Below are positions 7,262 to 12,129 of a stretch of 12,129 nt of DNA, piece by piece. Within the stretch, counting starts at the first letter, position 1; every line of letters begins with the position of its first letter. The notes beneath the pieces were generated by a model. The model was not told the DNA's origin, made no database searches, and saw nothing but the letters and a program-made list of their open reading frames with translations. This stretch comes from Dehalococcoidia bacterium (GTDB lineage: Bacteria; Chloroflexota; Dehalococcoidia; GIF9; AB-539-J10), in the NCBI GenBank assembly GCA_029857995.1, contig JAOUFZ010000027.1:1-12129 (forward strand), given 5' to 3'. A program made the position numbers and the translations under genes.

Positions 7262-7294
7262 ACACTATACCAATTAGACCTGTTACAGACGAGG
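7262..7294 (+). repeat. Dispersed repeat family 2, copy 1
   Basis: ACACTATACCAATTAGACCT and the following bases align with ACACCATACCAATCAGGCCT at 9936-9955, and less well with the segment near 7771. Same orientation as the other copies. Nature unknown; it lies behind the tRNA-Leu promoter. Confidence 0.45.
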
Positions 7295-7393
7295 TGTCGT
7301 GTCACCAGAATGCTCGGGAAAAGAGATGTATACGAAAAAAGAGTTTTGTGGTAAGATACATAATCAACTCTTCCATGGGGGTAGTTTGAGACT

Positions 7394-7639
7394 ATGGTTG
7401 TACGAGCACAAGAACTAGAAAAAATAGCTGAGAAAGTCCTATTACTCTTGGGCGTTACGGACTATTCCGAGCTGCAGCTTACATACGCACAAAAGGCTGA
7501 AGGAAAATGGAAGGTAAGCTTTGAGTATGACCATTCTGGCGGCTTTGCCAAGAGCGCTATTAGAAAGATAGGGTCTTTCGCGGTTGATGCGAAAACCGGA
7601 GAAATTGAAGGGATGTGGTTGGATAGATCATGGAAGTAA
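7394..7639 (+). CDS. Small conserved-looking hypothetical protein
   Basis: 81 residues, no signal peptide or membrane segment, so probably cytoplasmic. An amphipathic N-terminal helix (about 5-19) is followed by strand-like segments ending in FAVDAKTGEIEGMWLD. That closing pattern (strand, D..TGEI) resembles PepSY-type or similar small alpha/beta domains, but the match is too short to name a family. The start at ATG 7394 has only a poorly spaced G-run upstream (7377-7381). The gene stands alone on the + strand between tRNA-Leu and a gene-poor stretch, flanked by two copies of repeat family 2. Amino-acid use looks like a real protein. Function unknown. Confidence 0.6.
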   Translation: MVVRAQELEKIAEKVLLLLGVTDYSELQLTYAQKAEGKWKVSFEYDHSGGFAKSAIRKIGSFAVDAKTGEIEGMWLDRSWK

Positions 7640-7744
7640 ACAGAGATACTACGTTCTGACTGGCTGGCAAAATCACCCTGTCACTTTCAAAACGAGGCCC
7701 TGACCCCCCTTTCAAACTGCTGAATAAACCCCAGCAAGTTCCAG

Positions 7745-7821
7745 AGACACCATTCTTCAAGAAGTGATGGACCGGCCTACCACAAATCAGATATTACGGC
7801 CCCAGAGTAATGCGAGATCGG
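7745..7821 (+). repeat. Dispersed repeat family 2, copy 2
   Basis: AGACACCAT (7745-7753) and, after an extra segment, GGCCTACCACAAATCAGATA (7774-7793), continuing through CCCCAGAGTAAT, match the copy at 9934-9994 base for base over much of the length. Nothing coding is visible in 7640-7850 apart from this. Confidence 0.5.
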
Positions 7822-7853
7822 ACCCGCCGCCCAATCTAGAGGCCCAAAGCCTT

Positions 7854-7883
7854 TTGCCAGCTGACCAGTATCGAGCCTATAGA
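7854..7883 (+). promoter_or_regulatory. Candidate promoter of a small RNA
   Basis: TTGCCA (7854-7859), 18 bases, TATAGA (7878-7883). Each hexamer differs from consensus at one or two positions. It would start transcription near 7890, about 160 bases before a strong hairpin with a short T-run and with no convincing gene in between. Confidence 0.35.
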
Positions 7884-7889
7884 CATAGG

Positions 7890-8050
7890 AAGGAATTCAT
7901 CTAGGGTTAATGGAGCGTTCACAGAGGGTTCATAACGGTAATGGTAGGATATATCCGCACCGTAGCGAGGTTTCCTTTGCTATTGTGTTCACTGCTCAAC
8001 CTCCTTTCTTTGTGGGGGTCCCGGTTAGCTCGGCCGGGACCCCCAATTTT
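7890..8050 (+). ncRNA. Candidate small RNA with a CCUCCUUUCU segment
   Basis: A region of about 160 bases between a possible promoter and a terminator-like hairpin, with no credible gene. It contains a perfect palindrome GGATATATCC (7947-7956) inside a longer imperfect hairpin. GAGGTT (7967-7972) can pair with AACCTC (7998-8003). CCTCCTTTCT (8000-8009) equals the anti-Shine-Dalgarno end of 16S rRNA. The terminator follows at 8014. An RNA of this kind could bind ribosome-binding sites, with GAGGTT as an internal lock. It matches no RNA family I can name. The alternative is a degraded leader or plain spacer DNA. Confidence 0.3.
8014..8050 (+). terminator. Strong hairpin, likely Rho-independent terminator
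   Basis: GGGGGTCCCGG (8014-8024) pairs perfectly with CCGGGACCCCC (8034-8044) over 11 bp around a 9-base loop, followed by AATTTT. The T-run is on the + side only. On the minus strand the hairpin lies 50-90 bases beyond the carboxyltransferase stop but is followed by an A-rich tract, so it would be a poor terminator for that gene. It separates the two convergent units. Confidence 0.65.
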
Positions 8051-8102
8051 GCGATAAGACACGCTACGGGAGGCAAAAGTATGTGGCTAGAATTGATTCC
8101 TC

Positions 8103-9740
8103 TTACCAGGTATCAACGAAATCGTGACCTGCTCTCTCGGTGCATTCGGCGGGAACGGCTTTCAAGCTCTCCATAATCCATCTGCGTGTATCCGCCGGAT
8201 CAATAACCGCGTCGATTTCTAGGTAAGAGGCCATATTCATGGCTTTCCCTCTCTCATACGCCATGGCAAGCAGTTTCTCATAGAGCGCCTCACGTTCCTT
8301 CGGGTCTTTCACTGCCTCAAGTTCTCTCCTGAAACCGGCCCTGACTGCGCCCTCCAATCCCATCCCGCCGAATTCTCCGGTCGGCCAGGAAATCGCGAAA
8401 AAGGGCTCGCGGAAGCCTCCCTTGGCCATAGCCTGCGCCCCCAGTCCATATCCCCTGCGCAAAAAAACTGTAAAGAAAGGTACCGTTAAATGCGAGCCGA
8501 CCACAAACATACGGCAAATGTGGCGAACCTGAGCGCGGCGTTCAATCTCCGGCCCCACCATGAAGCCAGGAGTATCCACCAGAGACACCATCGGCAAACC
8601 GTGTGCATTGCAAAGCTGCATGAGGCGTGCTGCCTTGTCCGCGCCTTCCGCTTCAATGGCCCCGGCCTGGTGTTGGCAGTTATTGGCTATAACGCCAAAA
8701 GGTTTGCCCTCGATGCGTATGAAACCCGTAATCATCTCGGGGCCGAACTTGGGTCTTAGCTCAAGAAATGAGTCCGTATCGGCGATAGTCTTTATGACAG
8801 CCCGCACATCATAAACGTATCTTCGCTGTTCCGGGATCATGCCGCGAAGAAGACGCTGGTCGGCGACCTCCCATTGAGAAATCGCTCCCTGAAAATAGGA
8901 AAGATATTTCCTGGCGACTGCGACCGCTTCTGCGTCGTCGGCCACGGCAATATCCACAACGCCATTCTTCGTTTGGATATCCATAGGCCCGATATCCTCC
9001 GGCTTGAAAACACCGAGCCCTCCGCCTTCGATCATAACCGGGCCGGCCATCCCGATGTTGGCATTTTGGGCGGCAATAATCACATCGCAGCATCCCAGCA
9101 ATACGGCGTTGCCAGCAAAACATCGGCCCGATACGATGCCTACCACTGGAACTTTTCCGCTCAATCTGGCAAACATGGCAAAGGTCGCTAGGTCCAGACC
9201 CGCCACCACGACGCCATCAGCATCTACGTCACCCGGCCTCCCGCCGCCACCTTCGGCAAAAAGAACCACGGGCAGACGTTGCTCGTGAGCCAATCTCAGC
9301 ATGCGGTCCTTTTTCTTGTGGCCGAAAAATCCCTGGGTACCGGCCAGGACCGTATAGTCGTAGGCTATTATCATGCAGCGGGATCTATCTTCTCCAAACA
9401 ACGCGCTGTTGGCCTGTCCGATGCCTGCAACCACACCATCGGCCGGGGTTTTGCTCATGAGGTCCTCCATGGTCCGGCGCTGCCGCTGGGCGGCGACCGC
9501 CAGGGCACCGTATTCGATAAACTGCCCGTCGCAAAGTTCTTCTATGTTTTCACGGACCGTGCGCTGGCCTGTCTCTCGCCGTCGCGCCACTGCCTCGGGA
9601 CGTCGCTCGTCAAGGCCCCGGGAATGCCTCTCTATCACCTCCTTGAGGTCAGCCCGCATCGGCTCATCATCAACTTGTCTATCCCTCGACTTAGAGTTCT
9701 TTCCTGCCTCCACTTCGTCTTTGCTCTTGGATTTTCTCAT
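8103..9740 (-). CDS. Acyl-CoA carboxylase carboxyltransferase (beta) subunit family protein
   Basis: 545 residues. The start at 9740 has a strong GGAGGAGGG eight bases upstream and lies about 40 bases after the predicted transcription start. A longer frame to 9782 would begin at the transcription start and is unlikely. The N-terminal 45 residues are charged. A two-part carboxyl transferase fold follows, of the propionyl-/acetyl-CoA carboxylase beta type: N-half with GVVAGIG, the GGGGRPGD loop, SGRCFAGNAVLLGC and NANIGMAGP; C-half with LVDTPGFMVGPEIE, WPTGEFGGMGLEGAV and the C-terminal IDAVIDPADTR. The family moves a carboxyl group from carboxybiotin to an acyl-CoA in the cytoplasm. The substrate (acetyl-, propionyl-, methylcrotonyl-CoA or other) cannot be read from sequence. 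No biotin carboxylase or biotin carrier gene is adjacent, so partners must be elsewhere. Antisense frames across it are shadows. Confidence 0.9.
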   Translation of the reverse strand: MRKSKSKDEVEAGKNSKSRDRQVDDEPMRADLKEVIERHSRGLDERRPEAVARRRETGQRTVRENIEELCDGQFIEYGALAVAAQRQRRTMEDLMSKTPADGVVAGIGQANSALFGEDRSRCMIIAYDYTVLAGTQGFFGHKKKDRMLRLAHEQRLPVVLFAEGGGGRPGDVDADGVVVAGLDLATFAMFARLSGKVPVVGIVSGRCFAGNAVLLGCCDVIIAAQNANIGMAGPVMIEGGGLGVFKPEDIGPMDIQTKNGVVDIAVADDAEAVAVARKYLSYFQGAISQWEVADQRLLRGMIPEQRRYVYDVRAVIKTIADTDSFLELRPKFGPEMITGFIRIEGKPFGVIANNCQHQAGAIEAEGADKAARLMQLCNAHGLPMVSLVDTPGFMVGPEIERRAQVRHICRMFVVGSHLTVPFFTVFLRRGYGLGAQAMAKGGFREPFFAISWPTGEFGGMGLEGAVRAGFRRELEAVKDPKEREALYEKLLAMAYERGKAMNMASYLEIDAVIDPADTRRWIMESLKAVPAECTERAGHDFVDTW

Positions 9741-9787
9741 GTGTGGCACCCTCCTCCGTGTAGTGTCTGTAGCTGTTGGCAAAAAGA

Positions 9788-9796
9788 ATTATAGCA
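9788..9796 (-). promoter_or_regulatory. Extended -10 promoter of the carboxyltransferase gene
   Basis: Read on the minus strand, TGCTATAAT (9796-9788) is a perfect extended -10 element. The -35 region is poor. Transcription would start near 9781, giving a leader of about 40 bases with the GGAGG site, which fixes ATG 9740 as the start codon. Confidence 0.6.
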
Positions 9797-9933
9797 AGGG
9801 CAGAGAAATCCTTCTGCCCGCCCCACAGCAAAGCTAATCTTTCCAGAAAGCCGGTAAGAAGTCTCATGGATGGTATTCGGCATATCATCCGTATGTCTTT
9901 TGAGCGGTGCCGAGATTTCCCGAATCCGTCAGC

Positions 9934-9994
9934 GACACCATACCAATCAGGCCTACTACGAATCAGGTATTATACCCCCAGAATAATCACGGGA
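9934..9994 (+). repeat. Dispersed repeat family 2, copy 3
   Basis: GACACCATACCAATCAGGCC, then TACTACGAATCAGG and the palindrome GGTATTATACC (9966-9976), matching the copies near 7262 and 7745. It sits in the roughly 310-base gap between the divergent carboxyltransferase and dtd genes. Besides this and the carboxyltransferase promoter I see nothing else in the gap. Confidence 0.5.
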
Positions 9995-10053
9995 AGCTGG
10001 GCACAAGCGGAAATTAATTTGAGAAGGTGGCATAATTATTGAGCTAGGTCAAG

Positions 10054-10503
10054 ATGAAAGCGTTAGTGCAGCGTGTTTCCCGAGCCTCGGTGAGCGTGAA
10101 TAATAATATACTGGGCAAGATTGGCCGGGGACTGGTGGTTTTTCTCGGCGTTGCTCAAGGTGATTCGAAGGAAGACGCCACCTACCTGGCAAACAAAGCG
10201 GTCAACCTGCGTATTTTTGCTGACGAGGCAAGCAAGTTTTCCCTCTCGTCGCTGGATACAAGAGGAGATATTTTAATAGTCAGCCAGTTTACTCTTCTGG
10301 CTGACACACACAAAGGGAGGCGGCCCGACTTCACCTATGCTGCCCCGCCGGACTTAGCCAAGGAATTATATGAGTTTTTCGTGGACCAAGTCCGCGCCAC
10401 CGGACTCAGGGTGGAAACCGGGCTTTTTCAGGAGCACATGCTGGTGGAAATCTATAATGATGGGCCGGTCACGATATCGCTGGAAAGCAAGACCAGAAAA
10501 TAG
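10054..10503 (+). CDS. dtd: D-aminoacyl-tRNA deacylase (D-Tyr-tRNA deacylase)
   Basis: 149 residues, the standard length. The enzyme hydrolyses the ester bond of D-aminoacyl-tRNAs (and Gly-tRNA-Ala), so it proofreads chirality in the cytoplasm. The family start MKALVQRVSRASV is complete. The active-site strand SQFTLLADT (77-85) and the NDGPVT motif (135-140), whose Gly-cisPro pair excludes L-amino acids, are both intact, as is the GRRPDF segment. The start codon is clear from the family N-terminus. The ribosome-binding site (AGGTC, 10046-10050) is weak. It reads in the same direction as the metal-regulation cluster, but the Fur-family gene has its own promoter in the 56-base gap, so dtd is probably a separate unit with possible read-through. 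Confidence 0.97.
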   Translation: MKALVQRVSRASVSVNNNILGKIGRGLVVFLGVAQGDSKEDATYLANKAVNLRIFADEASKFSLSSLDTRGDILIVSQFTLLADTHKGRRPDFTYAAPPDLAKELYEFFVDQVRATGLRVETGLFQEHMLVEIYNDGPVTISLESKTRK

Positions 10504-10509
10504 TTGCAC

Positions 10510-10548
10510 TTGCAACTTGTTGCAGTAATTTCTCTGTCCTGTTATAAT
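10510..10548 (+). promoter_or_regulatory. Promoter with overlapping operator for the Fur-family gene
   Basis: TTGCAG (10520-10525), 17 bases, TATAAT (10543-10548): a strong promoter. The palindrome TGCAAC-TT-GTTGCA (10511-10524) covers the -35 box, the position expected for a repressor site. Nearly the same palindrome occurs in front of the transporter gene (11435-11450). The transcription start is predicted near 10555, only about five bases before the ATG, so the mRNA would be nearly leaderless. Confidence 0.7.
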
Positions 10549-10559
10549 ACTCCCCGCTA

Positions 10560-10985
10560 ATGAGCTGCCACGAAATTCTTCGCGAAAAGGGGCACCGCTT
10601 AACTCCCCAGCGCATGTTGGTCATTGAGGTACTTCATGAAGCCGACAAGCACATCAGCGCCGAAGAGCTTTACAAGCAATTACACAGTCGTTATCCCTAC
10701 GCCAATATATCTACCGTCTATCGCACCCTGGAGTTACTCAAGGAACTAAACTTAGTTACTGAAGCCGACTTCGGCGAAGGGCGTGTCCGCTACCATGTTG
10801 CTGAGAAGGGACATCACCATCACCTCGTTTGCCATAGCTGTGGCAAGGTAATAGACCTCGACGATTTTACGCTATATCCGCTAAAAGATGCCCTCCTTAA
10901 GGAATACGGCTTTGATGCCGACTTAAGGCACCTGGCTATTTCAGGCAAGTGTAGTAAGTGCCGCAAGAAAAAGAGAAGAGCCTGA
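10560..10985 (+). CDS. Fur-family metal-dependent transcriptional repressor
   Basis: 141 residues, typical for Fur/Zur/PerR. The winged-helix DNA-binding domain (about 1-80) contains RLTPQRMLVIEVL and the recognition region ANISTVYRTLELLKEL. The dimerisation and metal domain has GHHHHLVCHSCGKVID (84-99) and a C-terminal CSKC. Cys91/Cys94 and Cys131/Cys134 form the structural zinc site, and the His cluster 85-88 with His124 can supply the regulatory site. Whether it senses zinc, iron, nickel or peroxide cannot be decided from sequence; the downstream nickel-binding and zinc/manganese-type uptake genes favour zinc or nickel. There is no Shine-Dalgarno sequence and the start is about five bases from the predicted transcription start. 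It begins a tight four-gene cluster: the next gene starts six bases after its stop. Autoregulation is inferred from the operator on its -35 box. Confidence 0.93.
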   Translation: MSCHEILREKGHRLTPQRMLVIEVLHEADKHISAEELYKQLHSRYPYANISTVYRTLELLKELNLVTEADFGEGRVRYHVAEKGHHHHLVCHSCGKVIDLDDFTLYPLKDALLKEYGFDADLRHLAISGKCSKCRKKKRRA

Positions 10986-10991
10986 CCGACT

Positions 10992-11231
10992 ATGGTGAAC
11001 AAAAATACTGCTATGGATGACGTCCAAGAAAAACTAAAAATCCTGCTCGACTACTGGATTGAGCATAACAGCGAGCATGAGCAGGAGTTCCGTGACTGGG
11101 CTGATAAAGTTGCGCCGTCATCCGTTGAGGTAGCACAACAATTACAGAAGGCAGCCACCAGGATGGCCGCGGTTAGCGACGAGCTAATGAAAGCAAAACG
11201 GGCTCTGCCCAAGAGCAAGGGGAGGTACTAG
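10992..11231 (+). CDS. Small helical protein of a metal-homeostasis cluster
   Basis: 79 residues; ATG at 10992, with an in-frame ATG at 11013 as an alternative. The N-terminal half has KILLDYWIEHNSEHEQEFRD, a pattern (L..WIEHN.EH...F..WA) that I associate from memory with small uncharacterised domains found beside metal transport and CooT-like genes. Its His and Glu residues could bind metal. The C-terminal half is a predicted amphipathic helix (VAQQLQKAATRMAAVSDELM) and a basic tail. No signal peptide or membrane span, so cytoplasmic. It lies six bases after the Fur-family gene and its stop is one base before the CooT-family start, so it is clearly co-transcribed. Biochemical role unknown; a metal chaperone or partner of the CooT-like protein is a guess. 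Confidence 0.8.
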   Translation: MVNKNTAMDDVQEKLKILLDYWIEHNSEHEQEFRDWADKVAPSSVEVAQQLQKAATRMAAVSDELMKAKRALPKSKGRY

Positions 11232-11232
11232 G

Positions 11233-11418
11233 ATGTGCATGGCGAAACTTTATGAGGCTAAAGAGGGCGACAAGCCGATCGTGGAGGACATCGCACGCCT
11301 GATAATTGCCGACCGGCAAGTAGAAGTAGAGACCCTGTTCGGAGAAAGGAAGGTCTTTCAGGGCAAGGTGCGACAAATAGACTTCTTGAAGTCTCAAATA
11401 CAACTGGAAACGGACTAA
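11233..11418 (+). CDS. CooT-family nickel-binding protein
   Basis: 61 residues, the usual size. It begins MCMAKLYEA; the invariant Cys2 directly after the start Met is the nickel ligand known from CooT of Rhodospirillum rubrum, which helps nickel reach carbon monoxide dehydrogenase. The rest (VEDIARLIIADRQVEVETLF, then the GKVRQIDFLKSQIQLE end) is a small beta-barrel characteristic of the family. An excellent ribosome-binding site (AAGGGGAGG, 11217-11225) lies seven bases before the ATG and confirms the start. No CO dehydrogenase gene is in view, so the nickel enzyme served here is unknown. CooT homologues also occur without CO dehydrogenase and may handle nickel generally. The gene is followed by a T-run (11419-11427) with only a very weak hairpin before it. 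Confidence 0.88.
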   Translation: MCMAKLYEAKEGDKPIVEDIARLIIADRQVEVETLFGERKVFQGKVRQIDFLKSQIQLETD

Positions 11419-11434
11419 TTTTTTTTCCCGATAA

Positions 11435-11450
11435 TTGCAATTAGTTGCAA
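11435..11450 (+). promoter_or_regulatory. Palindromic operator before the metal transporter gene
   Basis: TTGCAATTAGTTGCAA: two TTGCAA half-sites in inverted arrangement around four bases, very close to TTGCAACTTGTTGCAG at 10510-10525 before the Fur-family gene. It lies 27 bases before the GTG start. GATAAT (11430-11435) could be the -10 box, with transcription then starting inside the palindrome. No clear -35 is seen. Inferred binding site of the Fur-family repressor. Confidence 0.65.
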
Positions 11451-11477
11451 ATGCATAGAACGCCCGAAGGAAGAATT

Positions 11478-12129
11478 GTGAGAAGCAGAAGCCTGTTACA
11501 GACCGTGGGAGTGGTGATCGTGGTGATTGTGGTGGCGTTCATAATCCGTGCTCAGCATGCCCCGCCTTCGACTGATATCATGGCAGGGAGCTCGCTTATC
11601 GCCAACATTATTCAGGATGTGGCTGGCGACAAACTGGAAACTCGCACCCTTATACCGCCAGGCGTGTGCCCGGGGCACTATGATGTAAAGATAAGCGATA
11701 TCGAGGCCCTGGCTAACAGCAAGGCACTTTTTATTCACAATTTTCAACAAACCTACGAGAATATCACCGGAGCGATTGAAGCTGCAGAAAACACCGACCT
11801 TATTATCGTGGTCCTTAATGTTACAGGCAACTGGATGGTGCCCGCGGTCCAGGTTGAAGCGATAGGCAAAATTGCTCAAGCCCTGGGGGAGATAGACCCG
11901 GAGAATGCTGCGTATTATGCAGGGAACGCCACGGAAAGGGCGCAAGCTATCTTAGCTTATGGCGAACAGGTGAAAGACAGATTGCAGGATGCGGCAGTAG
12001 ATGGAGTGAAGGTAATCTGCGCTGAGATGCAGGCAGGATTCGTAAGTTGGGCCGGATTTGATATCGTGGCTACCTTCGGCCGACCTGAAGACCTAACCCT
12101 GGCGCAGGTGGCAGCGCTAGTAGATCAAG
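11478..12129 (+). CDS. Metal ABC transporter substrate-binding protein, ZnuA/TroA type (partial)
   Basis: 217 codons are visible; the 3' end is outside the window. The GTG at 11478 has AAGGA six bases upstream; an in-frame ATG at 11451 directly abuts the operator and is less likely. Residues 7-23 form an N-terminal membrane anchor (LLQTVGVVIVVIVVAFII) without a lipobox cysteine. The fold is that of cluster-9 binding proteins: AGSSLIANIIQDVAGDK, then PPGVCPGHYDVKISDIEALA with His67 at the place of the first metal ligand, ALFIHN, a long helix with AQALGEIDPENAAYYAGNA, and the second-lobe entry FDIVATFGRPEDLT. It captures a divalent metal (zinc or manganese in the family; nickel is possible from context) outside the membrane for an ABC importer. 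Where many relatives have the second metal-binding His, this protein has Gln185 (EMQAGF), so the metal site may be a variant. The permease and ATPase genes probably follow beyond the window. Confidence 0.88.
   Translation, partial: MRSRSLLQTVGVVIVVIVVAFIIRAQHAPPSTDIMAGSSLIANIIQDVAGDKLETRTLIPPGVCPGHYDVKISDIEALANSKALFIHNFQQTYENITGAIEAAENTDLIIVVLNVTGNWMVPAVQVEAIGKIAQALGEIDPENAAYYAGNATERAQAILAYGEQVKDRLQDAAVDGVKVICAEMQAGFVSWAGFDIVATFGRPEDLTLAQVAALVDQ

Noticed and set aside
7910..8176. 88-residue + strand frame before the carboxyltransferase gene
   Set aside because: It passes through the 11-bp hairpin and overlaps the end of the convergent gene. Composition is not protein-like and no family is recognisable.
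8874..9837. Several + strand frames of 94-171 residues
   Set aside because: All lie antisense to the carboxyltransferase, which has clear motifs and a promoter; they result from its GC-rich codon use.
11416..11430. T-run after the CooT-like gene as a strong terminator
   Set aside because: Only a 4-bp AGTC/GACT stem with a long loop precedes it, so a working intrinsic terminator is doubtful.
11496..11945. 149-residue minus-strand frame ending in a His-rich tail (HNHHDHHSHGL)
   Set aside because: The His-rich tail looks like a metal site but is the complement of the Val/Ile-rich membrane anchor of the transporter binding protein, which has family motifs on the + strand.

Overview
The window looks like a chromosomal contig from an uncultured bacterium, most plausibly a member of the Chloroflexota (Dehalococcoidia-like). 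This rests on gene content and style: GLUG and RCC1 surface proteins, a protein with a C-terminal CFI-box, a CooT-family protein beside a Fur regulator, and a stand-alone acyl-CoA carboxyltransferase. No rRNA or other strong taxonomic marker is present, so the assignment is an inference.

Left part (1 to about 7.1 kb) is accessory. After the tail of an unidentified gene come three large exported-protein genes, all on the + strand: a lipoprotein with two InlB-type B-repeats and four RCC1-like repeats; a GLUG-repeat protein; and an 862-residue membrane-anchored protein with two different cysteine-peptidase-like domains (C39-like and legumain/caspase-like) and a CFI-box C-terminus. Each gene is preceded by a copy of the same intergenic repeat, which carries a small conserved inverted repeat. 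A fourth, shortened copy is joined to a serine recombinase that has lost its catalytic domain. The first two genes also share their leader and signal-peptide coding sequence although their mature parts are unrelated. The recombinase frame runs into the 3' end of a convergent tRNA-Leu(UAG) gene, which suggests that this block is an old island or integrated element ending at the tRNA.

Middle part (7.1 to 10.05 kb) holds the tRNA-Leu with a good promoter, a small hypothetical gene, and a gene-poor stretch. That stretch ends in a strong hairpin and may encode a small RNA with a CCUCCUUUCU (anti-Shine-Dalgarno-like) segment. A convergent carboxyltransferase gene follows, with its own extended -10 promoter. 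A second, more diverged dispersed repeat occurs three times between these genes.

Right part (10.05 kb to the end) looks like core genome: dtd (D-aminoacyl-tRNA deacylase), then a metal-homeostasis cluster of a Fur-family repressor, a small acidic/helical protein, a CooT-family nickel-binding protein, and the start of a metal ABC transporter substrate-binding protein (ZnuA/TroA type), cut by the window end. Two near-identical palindromes (TTGCAA type) lie in front of the Fur-family gene, overlapping its -35 box, and in front of the transporter gene. This suggests that the repressor controls itself and metal uptake through this operator.
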